From assembly GCF_963583255.1 (NCBI RefSeq), contig NC_084806.1, positions 16,286,317 through 16,350,316 on the forward strand: 64,000 nt of DNA, written 5' to 3'. The position numbers and the translations under genes are program-made. Positions 31,253 through 43,881 of this stretch are shown here, one piece after another; the stretch's first letter is position 1; each line of letters starts with the position of its first letter. This DNA is from Pyrus communis. Its lineage: Eukaryota; Streptophyta; Magnoliopsida; Rosales; Rosaceae. A model generated the notes under the pieces. The model searched no databases. It was given only the letters and a program-made list of their open reading frames with translations, and was not told the origin of the DNA.

Positions 31253-33256
31253 ACCAGCGAGCGAGATCGTCTTCTTCTCCTTCGTAGCCATGCAATTATT
31301 GATCTGATTTGCTCTATTTTCTAGGGTTTGGAATTTGAAGATTAGGGTTTAGAATTTGATTAGGCGAAAAAGGGATTTCCAGCATTAATGGTTGGATGGT
31401 TATTGTGAAAAATTGGATATATACAGATATCGATTGTAGTGTGTGTTTTTGCAATCTGTGATTGTTCTGTGAATGATTGATGAGTTTTCTTCTATTTCAA
31501 TCTCTCTGTGATTTGCTGATAAATGAGTCTAAATCCGATTATGTTAATCGGTTGCTTATATCTGTTAATGCGAATTCTCTGTTTAGATTTTGTTAGTTTT
31601 CTTCGCATTATTGGGGCTTTTGCAAATGGTGTATGCTGTTTAGTATTTACCTTTATTTGTGTTGCTTGGAAGTGTGAGGAAAAGGAAAAGAGAAGTAGTT
31701 GTGTAGGTTTCCATCGAATTGATGGGAACGATTTAGCGATACATAGCATTTGGAACGTTATGTTTCCATGCTAATTCTTGCTTTGTATGAAGTAGTCGCG
31801 TGGAATTATGGTTTTACTCTGCAGCTTTGTTACATGTGCCTTGTCCATTTTGTCTATGGTAACTGGGTATCATCCGTTTAATCTCTTGCATATATGCATT
31901 TGATCCGGGTGGATGCTTTGGCATATTTGTTGGCTCTGTGTATGTTTATTCATGGTGGTTATGTCGTTTATCCTAATTTCCCCTCTCGTGCTCTTTTTCT
32001 TAGGTTATGTGCCCTATTTCAAATTCTAGGTGCTTATGAATTGAGGGTGAAACCAGTTGGGGTCTTGGTTATCGTTTTTGCCTTTTGAGGAGTATCTAGT
32101 TGGAAACTTGAGATGATGAGTTACGGTGTTGTCTGGGACAGAGACTTGAATTACAGTGGTCTGGAGTATGGTGATATTTGAAATGTGGATTAAGCGGATG
32201 GTGTTTCTTGCATTCTATAATATGAGCGATATTTGAAATGAATGACAAGTATATTGGAAAGTGGCGGGAGTGGGAGCTGGTTCCAAGAAAAGGGATTCAA
32301 CAGCATCAACTCGAACCGCGTGGCTAAGAAAAGCAGACATCCATAACCGTAACAGGATCAGAGGCAACCACCATGGCCATGACTCAATTCCATGGGCATG
32401 TTTGAACCCGAATTTATCCGGAACCGGAGGAAGAAGCAGCAGCCATGGCAATGACAATGTACACAATGTTCGACCGCCTTGGACCTAGAACGACAGACTG
32501 CTCTGAATCGCACTATGTCTTTGCGGTGCTAAACTGCGCCTGCTTGATTGATTGAGGTTGGAGAAGAAAAAGCAAAAAAATGTATTGAAATCCAAAATTC
32601 CGACCTGCGGGATTACTATGGGTTCACCCGACTACAGTCCTCTGCTAAGGTTGGATTGATGAGAGCAGTTCCGCCCCCCAAGGCTATTCACTATTTGATC
32701 CACTTAGTGAACATTAATTACCTTTTGCATCTTCATCCCTACACTGAATAACCTTAGCAATAGACAATAAAATATTAATATTTTATTTATTTATAAAATA
32801 ATATAAAATAATTTAATTTATAATATCGGATAAGATTTTTAATTGTTTAATCGTTTTCGTTGCGTCACGTGTTATTATCCGAAAAGACAATTATTGGTGA
32901 TGGGACTTCGATAAGATTTTTATCCAATGCTGTCGTGCCACGTGTCTTTACCTTTTTAAAATCGTTGATGATAGATTTTCGATAAGATTTTTAACTAATT
33001 ACGTCGTGTTATGTGTCACAATCTGTTTACAATATGTGAGGATATATTTCGATCATATTTTTAATGAATGACGGCATGCCACGTGACATTATCTACAACC
33101 TAATCCTTTCTGAATCCTCTATATAATTCACCATCCATTTTCAGAAATCTCATATCAATTTTCTGAAGATCTCTATCATTATTCATAGTTTATGCTTCAT
33201 TTTTCATCAAAATCAAAATTTGTATCATTATTCATCGTTTATGCTTCCTTCTTACA
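31253..33256. other. Gene-free interval downstream of SMAP1-like
   Basis: It begins with the SMAP1 3' UTR. Short open frames occur but none has coding character that I recognise. From about 32760 it is AT-rich with recurring phrases (GATAAGATTTTTA with CACGTG-containing stretches near 32870, 32940, 33000 and 33080), probably the 5' non-coding part of the following transposon. Confidence 0.45.
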
Positions 33257-34200
33257 ATGCCTTCTTCTTCAAGGATGATGTGGGAAATCAATCAGCAAGA
33301 GGAAGAATTGTTTAACCAATCAGAAGGAATGTTCAATCTCCAGGTGGCCCAAAATGAGAGGGAAGAGGATGAGGAGCGTAGAAGGAGAGATGACAAAGCA
33401 CATTCCTATCGAGTCATCCAAGCTGTGGCTCAGATCTCCAGGCCCAGCCGTTCTGCAAACCTTGATAGAAGCAGGCAATGACGAGGTATGGATCTCTTGA
33501 ACGATTATTTTGTCCGTAACAGTGTATTCCTTGATACGTACTTTAGATGTCGTTTTAGAATGGAACGACATTTGTTCAACAAAATCATGATTGCTGTTTG
33601 CAACCATGATTCTTACTTTGTGCAAAAGAAGGATGCATTTGGTGTTATGTGTCTCCTTCTTGAGCAACAAATTACTGCTGCCTTGCGGATGCTTGCATAT
33701 AGAGCATCTGCAGACCAAGTGGATGAGATAGCGAGGATGGGGAAATCAACCATTCTTAAGTCCCTGATGAGGTTTTGCAGAGTAATTGAATCTATGTACA
33801 CCACATAGTACCTTTGAAAACCTACTGACATGGACTTGCAAAGGCTTTTGAAGAAGGGTGAGATGCGAGGTTTTCCTGGGACGATTGGAAGCATCGACTG
33901 TATGCATTGGACTTGGAAAAACTGTCCAAGTACATGGCAAGTTGCTTATGGGGACAGAAAAGGAGCAAAAAGTATCATTTTGGAGGCGGTTGCATATTTT
34001 GATACATGGATTTTGCACATATTTTTTGGGGTTTTGGGAGCTCAAAAAGACCTCAATTTCCTTACCCAATCCCTAGTGTTCAATGATGTCTTGCAAGGAA
34101 AGGCACCAAAAGTCATGTACTAGGTCAATGGACGTAAGTATGACGGGCCATACTACCTAGCAGACGACATTTACCCAAGGTAGTCAACGTTTGTCAAGTA
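33257..34200 (+). pseudogene. PIF/Harbinger transposase (ALP1-like), broken
   Basis: Three in-line segments reconstruct most of a Harbinger nuclease. The first is an N-terminal Glu/Arg-rich region (33257-33481). The second, MDLLNDYF...FRMERHLFNKIM, continues to GKSTILKSLMRFC (33488-33808). The third is the catalytic block DLQRLLKKGEMRGFPGTIGSIDCMHWTWKNCP (two conserved stretches) through FNDVLQGKAPKVMY and, beyond a stop, VNGRKYDGPYYLADDIYPR to about 34200. It is interrupted by stops or shifts near 33481, 33808, 34123 and 34180, so it is not functional. The domestication-related ALP1 family shares the fold, but this copy is a transposon relic. Confidence 0.82.
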
Positions 34201-34329
34201 ATCATTCTTGAAAGCACTCACTTTTCTCTTTGAAGCCTTCTTAGCTTAAGGCCTAATTGGATAATGGGTCGATCCCGACGCTTGTTCAAAGGGGTGTTTC
34301 GGGCACTTCTTCAATGTCATCTTCATGAA

Positions 34330-34980
34330 CATGTCCACAGGTTGAATGATCGGGTGTAGAGTGTAGAGGGGTGCTGTTCATGAAAACTTCTAGACGGATA
34401 GACACAACTCTGAATTTAGGACAATCTTTGACAATATTCCAACATTCCCACCAGTTGAATGATTTGTTTTTGCTTTTGGTTTTGACATTATACCAAGCTT
34501 GTGCTTGAAGTTCCTACACAATGCGGGAGAAGAAATAATTACAATGAAAGTAGGTAACAAATAAATAATACAAACAAATAATTATAATGAAAGTAGGTAA
34601 CAAATAAATAATACAAACAAATAATTATAATCAAAGTAGCTAACAAATAAATAAGATAAAAAAATAAATAATATGTTGTTACCTGATCCGCTAAATTTTC
34701 CCCACTTTGAAGATTACTACTAGCTTGTGCCAATGCATCTTTCTACGTACTAAACGATTGGCTAAGTAATTTCCAACGACTGGACATTGATTCTTTGGTT
34801 TTTTTTCCACCCATTTTCTCAAGATAATTGGTATGAATAAGACTCCATATTTCTCGCAACTATATCTCATTACCTGTAAGCGAATCATAAGTAACTTCAA
34901 CCCAGCTAGTACACAAAGCAACATCTTCAAGAAGTGTCCAATTCGTATGTGCATCATGAGTTATTTTGTTGGAAAAAAAA
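34330..34980 (-). pseudogene. Myb/SANT-like ORF1 of a PIF/Harbinger element, broken
   Basis: The opposite strand carries the second Harbinger ORF: fragments resembling a trihelix/Myb-like DNA-binding protein (LAQASSNLQSGENLADQ, and ECWNIVKDCPKF further on near 34430) with frame breaks and an AT-rich tandem insert (34540-34680) that looks like an intron. Its partner transposase is on the plus strand, so the two ORFs are convergent. This protein normally helps transposase bind the ends. Confidence 0.6.
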
Positions 34981-36159
34981 TTGGATTGAACTTTGAGAGA
35001 AAGATAGGAATGTGGTTGAAAGTAGTTGAGAAAATATGAAATTGTGGTGTAAGTTAGAAGATAATGAGAATGTATTTATAGAAAAGTAAAATCAATTTTT
35101 TTTAAAATTTTTTCTAATTTTTATTTTCGGATTTTTATTAATTTTTTACATTTTGTTTTAAAATTTTTATTCACCTAATTAATTTCTGGCGTTGGATTAA
35201 AAAAAAATTTGAATTCCAATGCTCCAAATTGTGCCACATGGCACAACGGTAAGATTTCTGAATTTTAAACAGTTTTTTCTTTTTTAATTTATAAAGGTGA
35301 ATAACATGGACCGTTGACCTCAGATCCAACGGTTGCAATTAAATAAGATTTTAAAATTATTATTACTGTTGGAAATCCAACGGTATAAAACAAATAACCG
35401 TTGAGATCCAACGGACGTCAAGGTGCCACGTGGCCTCCAACGGTCACTGACGCAGCTGTTCATGTGGGCCCCAACGACTGAAGCAAAACAGAAGAAAAAA
35501 CGTGGCTGACGTTAGGGTGACGTTGGCCTTGCATCAAACCCACTCCGGGCTCTCGGGTTGGCAACTCTCCACAGGCCTCTCCCTCGGGCTTGCTCGGGCT
35601 CCCTCGCCAGCACACGCTGGGCTTGATTGCTCGGACTCTATGGCTTTGTTCCCTTGCCTGTCCCTCGAGCTCCAACACACGCTGGAGCTGCTATAACAAA
35701 TTAGCCCAACATGAGAAATTACGTTATTTTTCATTAAATATGCTGGAGCTGCTATATAACAAATTAGCCCAACATGAGAAATTACCTTATTTTTCATTAA
35801 TATTTATTACTCAACAGGATAATTAGCTACCTTTGTTAATATGTACATGCACTTCTAATTTTGGTGTAGCCTTGCCTCCCGTTACGATTATTCCACGTGA
35901 TTTAAAACTTTACTATGATTAGTTATGCATATGGCTGACACATTTTATTGTTAGCTCAATCACACATTTTCTTATGGATAATGATATGAATATTCGCATG
36001 ATTGTTCCTGAGGGGCTTATATTGATATGGTCAGATAGTTCTAGACCATGGAACACCCTTTCTATTTTATTGAAGCATTCATTTTACTGATTGAAACAAT
36101 CTGTACTGATGTGGTATAATTATCTAAGAGGGAAATGATTAGTCAGGGATATGACGAAC
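34981..36159. other. Gene-free interval
   Basis: AT-rich with ATCCAACGG repeats (35330-35440). A GC-rich stretch (35450-35690) and the direct repeat listed separately follow. It is probably the end of the Harbinger element plus flanking DNA. No gene is supported. Confidence 0.45.
35679..35800. repeat. 57-bp tandem duplication
   Basis: GCTGGAGCTGCTATA followed by ACAAATTAGCCCAACATGAG and TTATTTTTCATTAA occurs twice in direct orientation, offset by about 57 bp. Confidence 0.75.
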
Positions 36160-37210
36160 TATGCCTTTGCGGGTTTATGAAGAAGTTTAGTTTCAAATTT
36201 GCAATCATTGTAGTCTATGTTGATGACATAAATTTCACTGGAGCTCTTATAGAGCTTGACAATACTGTTCACACCCTAAATTAGAATTTGAGATGAAGGA
36301 TCTTGGGAAAACTTGACATTGCCTTGGTCTTGAGATCGAGCATTGTTCTAACAGTATTTTGGTCCAATAGTTGAACTAGACCACTAAGGTGTTACACTGC
36401 TTTAATGAGGATAAAGTGCTAGCTTTGAGTACATCCACAGTCATTTGAACGCTTGATGCACAACAAGGCTCATTCCGTCCGAAGGAGGATGATGAAGAGG
36501 TTTTGTAACCCGAAGTTCAGTAGCTAGTGCATTTAGCACTTTGTTGTATTTAGCTCAATGTACAAGACCAGACATCTCCATGGTTGTGAATTCTTTAGCA
36601 AGATAGATACAGCCACACACTGATATGCAAACACTAAAAAGGTGTTAAAGAAATTCTACAATACCTTATAGGTGTTATGGATTTGAGTTTATTCTATCCC
36701 TACTTATTCTCGAGTGAAGTCGCCGCCTCCTTGGTCTTCGCTCTGAATCTTGCCTTGTCGGTTATGCTAATGATGAGTACTTATCAAACCCACTCATGGT
36801 AAGATCCGTAATAGGTTATGTCTTTACCATTCTTGGGACCACGAAATCTTAGAGGTCTACTAAGAAAACTCTAGTTGCTACGTCTTCGAACCATGTCGAG
36901 ATACTCGCCCTCTATGAGGCCGCTCATGAATGTATATGGCTGAGAGTTGTGGTCGAGCATATTCAAAGTGCATGTGGATTGTCGTCTATCCTTGACGTCC
37001 CAACAACAATCTTAAGAGATAACTCTACACGTATAGACTAGATTCGAAAATGATACATCAAAAAAAACTATACCAAGCACATTGCGTTGAAGTTCTTCTT
37101 CTCTCATCAACAACAAGAGCATCAAGATCAAAATCAAGCGAATTTGTTCCGTAGACAATCTTGTTGATCTCTCACCAAGTCATAGCCGAGTCCTACTTTT
37201 AGAATCTTGT
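36160..37210 (+). pseudogene. Ty1/copia reverse transcriptase/RNase H relic
   Basis: Conceptual translation with many stops still shows copia landmarks in order: VVYVDDINFTG (RT active site), EFEMKDLGK, a CLGLEIE block, RPDISMVVN-like sequence near 36570, and an RNase H end near 36850-37050. The gag, protease and integrase halves are missing upstream. This is an old, inactive copy. Confidence 0.75.
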
Positions 37211-37649
37211 CCGAGGAATTGGAATGCGTAAACTGCCTGATTTACACCATTTGCAGTCTAATTAGGAAGTTTTGTTGAACTCAAGAGGAGTATTTAGTAG
37301 ATACTAAGTTGAACCTAGTGTACACTTTTTTTCTTTGTTCATGAGCACTTTTCCCATTGAATTTTGCTAACCTGAGAAGGTTTTAATGAGACAGTTATAC
37401 TGGGGTGGTCATACCCTGATGTGAGCGTTAATTGCCACTTGACTACCACAAGCATAGACTTTGCACTTCTCAACTTTTTCTTTGAGACTTTGGGATTTGT
37501 CCCATTGGGTTTGCTATCGTCAGGTTTTTGTTAGTTTATGTTTCCCTACATGCAATCTAACTTAAATTCATGTGTGTACTGCCTATGAGGATTGAAGACT
37601 TCAATAATCGTCCATAAGACCTAATGCTACTTCTTCTTAAGCTTTACAT

Positions 37650-37785
37650 GCTCAAGGGGGAGTGTTGTAGCTAATATTATTTAGGAACATGATTGTGCAA
37701 ATCTAGAAGTAGATTCCAATAGGATTTGGGAGATCAAATCCCTTTATGACTTATATTACTTGTAGGGCAACTAATTAAAGCTAAT
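37650..37785 (+). repeat. Copia polypurine tract and start of 3' LTR (relic)
   Basis: CAAGGGGGAG followed at once by TGTTGTAGC is the classic plant copia PPT/LTR junction, placed correctly downstream of the relic RNase H. The LTR continues beyond 37663, but its end is not defined because a MITE-like sequence follows. Confidence 0.6.
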
Positions 37786-37935
37786 GTTCTAAAAATTGGC
37801 CTAGGCGGCGCCTAGGCGCTAGGTGGTGTAGGCACGCCGCGATTTAATACAAATCATTTTAAAAAATCAGTCTAGAGCTAGGTGGCCACCTAGGCGGCAC
37901 CTAGATGGCTCTTAGGTAGTCCTAGGCAGTTTGGT
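37786..37935. mobile_element. Partial CTAGGCG-rich element
   Basis: GTTCTAAAAATTGGCCTAGGCGGCG resembles the left end of the element at 14550, with many CCTAGGCG motifs following. The right end is not recognisable. Confidence 0.45.
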
Positions 37936-38141
37936 TTATTTATTTATTAATTGTGGGTTTTTTCCTTTTTTAGTTTCATGGTGGTATATTTATAGAAATG
38001 GTGTACCTAATTTGCAAAGGATGGATTGACTACGAGTTCATCCAATTATGAAATGAATTGGAGCAGTTTTGAGGGGTACATACAAAGAAAAGAAATAAAC
38101 TAGAAGAATTTAGTCTATCATCTAAGAATACTCCTCATTAT

Positions 38142-38711
38142 TGTGGAGCCAAAAATAAAAAAGAAAATTATGGAGGTGACACGTGGGCTTTTGGGTTAAA
38201 AGGACAAAATTACCCTCGAGGTACACCGGGATTCCCATGCTCATGCAACGGACAATAATGGCTCAATCAAGGAAGAGTCAAAGATGATCAAAATGGTGTT
38301 TATTCAAATCCCTCTCATCACTTCTCATCAAATCCTTATTCTATAGGTAAGTCCCAATTTTTCTATTTAATTTAAGTTTAATTGCCATGTTCATTGCAAG
38401 ATATTATTTCACATGATATCTTGCAATTATTCTCCAATTACACCATATATGGCCGGCCACTATTCTCCAAATAGGGCTGGCCACTCCCCTATAAATAGCT
38501 CTATTATCCCACTAAAAAGTTAAGCCATTTACTACCCCCACAAACTCCAAAACACATTCTTTTCAAAATTCTAACTTTGGCATAAGAGATTCTTCGGCAA
38601 AAGCCCCCTATTCATCGTGGGCGCTTGAGGCTTTTGGCCTTAATCTTAGGTGTTATTATTTTGCAGGTGCACTTTCGTTAAAGGAGAAGACGACGGAAAT
38701 TTGCATCCACA
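38142..38711 (+). repeat. 5' LTR of element A
   Basis: Proposed TG (38142, TGTGGAGCC) to CA (38711), containing a TATA box CTATAAATAG near 38490 and directly followed by a primer-binding-like site. No second copy is in the window, so the 5' border is provisional. Confidence 0.5.
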
Positions 38712-38732
38712 AATTGGTGCTTTCATTGGGAG
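38712..38732 (+). other. Primer-binding-like site of element A
   Basis: AATTGGTGCTTTCATTGGGA directly after the LTR end, a form commonly seen after Ty3 LTRs in plants. The tRNA was not identified. Confidence 0.5.
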
Positions 38733-40152
38733 TTTGATTCATAAGCTCGAAGAAAACTCTCGTATTCAAAGTTTCTCATTTCTCATTCATTGGTAGATTT
38801 TTCGTACATTTTTATTCCTAGAATTTTTATAAAGTTCTTTGAATAAACGTAAAAGAAAAGTACAATGACTAGAAATTCAGAAACCACAACGAAAGAAACT
38901 TCCTATGTTCAAGGATTTGGACCAAACGATGGAGATCGAGGCATAGCCCCACCACGACGATCCACGAGGCTCAACACGACGACAATTAGAGCGGCACCAC
39001 CCCCATGGGGCACTACCATGGCTATGCCAATGAGCAGCAGCCACCGTGGTAACTCACAGTGAAACTCAAGCCATGATGAAGACATCACTTTGCATTCGCA
39101 AGCCTAGGCCCGTGCCACATTGCAGTAGCAAGCCCAGGCTTGTGCCACAAAAGAGCCTAGTATGGCCCAGCACAAGTAGGCCCAAGTTGCAGCCACATGT
39201 GCCAAGGCAGTGGCGTAGGCCCAGAACGATGCGTAGGCCCAAGTTATGCCAAGGAGAGCCCAACACCCATGCGCTTCAGCGGCCTATCCTGCACCCATGG
39301 TCTGACCTGTGTCGATGACCCGACCCGTTCCTGCTGTCTAACCTGTGGTCTAGCCCATTCCCGTGGCCCTCATAGCAACCCAAATTGGTCTAAAGCCGGT
39401 TCAGCTATCTCAGCTTCAGATTTATGGATTGACGATTGAACCGGGGGTATTTTCACCTAATTTCTCTGCATATTTGACATATCCCAACTCAAACCTCGTG
39501 CTTGGAGTTCATTTCATTTCCACTACTGAAGAAGACACATACCATCCAAGCTTGTCCAACCTAAATGGTGAACAACACTTGTCTCGACAAGTCATAGAGT
39601 TAATAAACGCCCTCGTCTAGCAGACGACCTTGGTGAATCATGCAGCGCATCGAGATGCAGCATGCCCCAGACGTGGTGTCTCGAAGTAGGACAAGGGCAG
39701 ACGACGAACCTCTCTAGTGGCGTCCTGGCAAGCAGCCACTCGACCGGTCACAAACTGAGCGTTTTGGCAGTGTACACTCCTGACTGGGCCTCTGAGATAG
39801 CGTATACTCTAGTCTTAGCATGCGGAGGAACGTGCACTCTCGGTTAGGCCCATGGACGAACATACATTCATGGTTGGGGCCATACTCCGATAATCAACAT
39901 AAGTAACCTTCTAGGCGAAGTGTTTATTCATGGTTAGGCCCGTAAGGAGTAGTCACACATTCTGGCTCAAGTTCAACCGGCAGCGTGCGAGAAATTTGCT
40001 TGCCTGCTAGGAACGTACCATATGCACAGTAATCGCGTCATAGATGATCCGAACATATGGAAGAGTAGCCTAGACTAATAGGTCACGATTGGAGGCAGTC
40101 GAGAGCTCCCCTACCTCATCAAAGGCAAATTTAGGAAGAAGTAGAGAGGCTC

Positions 40153-41200
40153 ATGACCGAACAATTGCATGATTTCCAATGCAATGAGGTCACTAACGAG
40201 GCACTTCGACGGGATATGACCAACATAAGCAGGTCACCCTTCATGGACGAGATCGAGCAGGTAGAGCCTTCGCGTAAGTTCATCATGCTGCATTTCACAT
40301 CCTTCAGGGGAGATGAAGACTCAGAGAGGTACCTAAAGCATTATCGAAGCGCAATGATCCTCTACCAGAACAACGACGCTCTCATGTGCAAGATATTCAC
40401 CACCACTTTACAAGGCAAGATGCAAGATTGGTTCTACACCTTGTCATCACAATCCATCCGGAGTTTCGATGAGTTTTCTTTGGTTTACCAAGGAGTATTC
40501 ATCATACCGCTCGATCAAGAAGAAGTTCGACTATTTGTTCAACGTCAAGAAAAACCCAAAGGAGTCACTTCACGATTATGTGAAGAGGTTCAAAGCAGAG
40601 AAGGCAAAGATAGTCGGATACAATGACTCGATAACTAGTGCAGCCTTCCAAAAAGGACTCCCATCAGACCACCTATTGTTCGAAGAACTGATCATGAAAG
40701 AAGATCTAACTTTGGAATACTCTTTCGCTTTGGTAGAGAGGCATGAACTTTAGGATGAGGCTCGGCGAGTAGATAAGGCACCTAAGCAACCTTGAAGAGA
40801 ATAGGCAGTAGCTCAAAAGAAGGAGAACATGAAGTAGTACAACAACAAAAGCAAGCAAGAGACCAAGCGTAGGGACTGATCCCTAACTAAAGGAGGCCCG
40901 ACACCGAAGAACTATTCTAAGTTCTTGATCCTGATCCATTAAATCCTCCGTGACATCGAGAGTGAACCATGGTTCAAGCTGCCAAAGTAATCAAAGAGAT
41001 ATACCTCCAAGTTGGACCACACCAAGTACTGTGCATTCCGTCGAGGTAATGGTCACACAATTGACAACTGCTACACTTGGAAGAACTACCTAAAGAAGTT
41101 GGTGAAAAAAGGCAAGGTTGACAGATACTTGGACAAGCCAGCTACGCATCCTGGAAGAAATGCAGACGCTGATGAAAAGCCGTCGACCAAGACAATCTAG
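40153..41200 (+). pseudogene. Gag of element A (frameshifted)
   Basis: A Retrotrans_gag-type region: PSRKFIMLHFTSFRGDEDSERYL (in two blocks) to GKMQDWFYTLSSQSI, then a frameshift near 40500 into KKNPKESLHDYVKRFKAEKAK. A zinc-knuckle-like CAFRRGNGHTIDNC follows at about 41030. Stops at 40751, near 40800-41000 and at 41198 break it. Confidence 0.75.
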
Positions 41201-42039
41201 ATCAATGGCATCTTCGTCGAATCTAAGCACTTGGGGGCCACCAACAACTCCAAGAAGAGGAAGATTTAGCAGGCTATATTAGTCTTTCAGGTCTGAGCAG
41301 TCAACATTTAACGACGCACTAGTGGTATCTGTCTAACCCACCCACGTGATAGTCGATAGAATAATGGTTGGTAATGGAAGTGTGGTCAACCTACTTTAGC
41401 TCTCAGTAATTTAGAAGATGAGCTTGGAAAGTATAATCATATGTCGAGTGAAGGTACTCACCGGATTCAACGGACACACCTCAACTGCCATCGACAACAT
41501 TACACTTGACGTGAGAACACCTTACGTTGTCTCAAAGCAGATGTTCATGATAGTAAGCGACCCATCTCCTTACAATGGGATTCTAGGGTGACCTTGGCTA
41601 ATAAATTTGGATGCCATAACCTTTGTCAAGTATAAAAAAATCCGATTTCGCACCTCGAGAAGATGAGTCGGAGAAATCAAGTCTGACCAGGCCATATCTC
41701 AGCGATGCACTGTGCAAGTACTGAAGGAGTAAAAGAAGAAGACCTTTACCTCCGTAGAGGCTATCGAGGTCCAAAGGGACAACGAAGCTACCAAATAGCA
41801 ACTACAACAAATAGATCAAGAAGATGGTGTCTAAATCAACGCGTTAGCAGAAGAGACAGGACGGAAACCCAAAAAGGACGCCGAACACATCATTCTTGAT
41901 CCCTAGCAGTCAGAAAAATTGCTAGAATCGCTCACGTCTGAGCCCGAAAGAAAATGAGGAACTTACTGCTTTCTTAAGGAAAATTATGACGTCTTCGTAT
42001 GGTTACCTTTCGACATGCCCGGCATCGACCCCAAGGTAG

Positions 42040-43570
42040 CTTGCCATTAACTGCACATCGACCCTACTACTAAAGTAGTGATCCAAAAGAGAAAACATTT
42101 CATACCTGAACAAGTAGCAATCATCGAAGCAAAAATCGACAAGCCATTGGAGGCCAGATTCATAGAAGAGGTAGCATACTCAGCATGGCTTGCAAATGTC
42201 GTGCTAGTAATGAATAAAGAAAAGGGCAAATGGAAGGTTTGCGTGGACTACACCAACCTTAACAAAGCATGCCCAAAGGATCCTTATCTAGTTCCCCAAA
42301 TTGATCTACTAGTAGTTTTAACTTCTGGGAACTGGCTGCTTAGTTTCTTGGATACATACTTCGGCTACAATTAAATAGCCATACACGAGCCTGACAAGGA
42401 GAAAATCGTGTTCATAATCGAGAGAGGCACCTACTACTATAAGGTCATGCCTTTTGGCTTCAAGAATGTGGGAGCCACTTACCAACGATTGGTAAACATG
42501 ATGGTCAAAAAGCAAAATGGAGTAGCCATGGAGGTTTACATCGACGAAATCATGGTGAAGGGTAAGCAGCGATCAGACCACATCGGTAACTTGACAAAAA
42601 CTTTCAACATCCTTAGAAAGTACAAGATGAAGCTCAATCCCGCCAAATGCACATTTGGAATATCTTTAGGCAGATTCTTAGGGTACCTAAGAACCCAACG
42701 AGGAATCGAAGCACATCTTAAGCAGATCCGAGCAATCCTAGAGATGAAGTCTCCAACTTCTTTGAAGGAGATCCAAAGCTTGGTTGGATGAGCAACCGCA
42801 CTTAACCGCTTATTCTTGCGGTCCACCGATCGATGCTAGCCTTTTTTCAAAACAATCAAGAGGGCATAATGAGACACCTCCCTTACTATCCAAGTTGGAA
42901 GCAGCAGATGACTTATACATCTACTTGGCAATCTCAGAAGTAGCGATGAGCTTTGCCCTCATGCGAGAAGATCTGGGAGCCCAACTGCCAGTATTCTACA
43001 CTTCTAGAGCTCTTTTCAATGCGGAAACTAGATATCTGAAGATCGAGAAATTAATTTTGGCGCTAGTTGTTACGGCTCAGAAGCTCAAACCATATTTTCA
43101 AGCTCATACAGTTATTGTTATGACTTAATATCCTCTTCGATCAATCCTACATGGTCCAGATGCTTCTCAACGAGTAATGAAATGGGTGTTGAAACTTGGC
43201 CAATACAGCTTAGTTTTTCAACCTCGTATGGCGATAAAGGTCTAAGCCTTGGCGGACTTCATAACAGAATTCATGCTTAGCCTAGGCGATGCAACAGAGC
43301 AACTTAACGACGCCCTAGAGTCAACCAAGCTCGCCTGCTTCACCCAATGGAGACTTCTGGCATTTGCATGTCGACGACGTATTCAACTACAAGGGCTCAG
43401 GAGCAGGCGTGGTCCTTGTCACCCCAAACGATTCGATGATCGAGTTGGCAATCACTCTAGGCTTCAAAGCATCTAACAATGAAGGAAAGTACAAAAGCCT
43501 TACTAGAGGTCTCCAACTGGAAAAAGACTTGGCGGTGAAAAAGCTTGCAATACATTCTGATTCCTAGCTA
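42040..43570 (+). pseudogene. Reverse transcriptase and dual RNase H of element A
   Basis: RT blocks in order: KWKVCVDYTNLNKACPKDPY, YYKVMPFGFKNVGATYQR and VYIDEIMVK, where the usual YVDD is changed. Then LNPAKCTFG and a first RNase H region (VFYTSRALFNAETRY) from 42880, and a second RNase H-like region (GSGAGVVLVTPNDS) at 43390-43565. In-frame stops at about 42372, 42789 and 43126 and frame changes leave it inactive. Confidence 0.8.
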
Positions 43571-43881
43571 ATCACTAGCCAGACTACTGGGGAGTACACG
43601 GCAAAACATTCGAAGATGACGCAATACCTAGAGAAGGTACAAAAGTAACTTAAGGCATTTCAGACTTACACCCTACTTAAGCTTCACAGGTAGACAACGC
43701 CCACACAGACACACTAGCCAACCTAGGCTCCGCCCTCTATTATCAACTTAAACGCCCTATTTTGGTGGAATATCTAGACAAGCCAAGCATTGAGGTGGAA
43801 CCAGCAACTAAAGTGTCACCGGTTAGTACAACTCCAAATTGGCAAGATTCCATTATAGATTACCTAGTCAATGGCACACTC

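Larger units (their letters stand above)
38142..43881 (+). mobile_element. Ty3 element A, decayed, Tat-like, 3' truncated
   Basis: The outermost of three nested elements. It has a 5' LTR, a primer-binding-like site, gag, protease remnants, RT and two successive RNase H-like regions, all with frequent stops, and it ends abruptly in the linker before integrase where element B begins. A doubled RNase H points to the Tat lineage. The LTR start is a best estimate. Confidence 0.75.

Noticed and set aside
39046..39320. Overlapping frames in a GC-rich part of element A
   Set aside because: Repeated AGGCCCA-type phrases open several phases; this is degenerate gag leader sequence.
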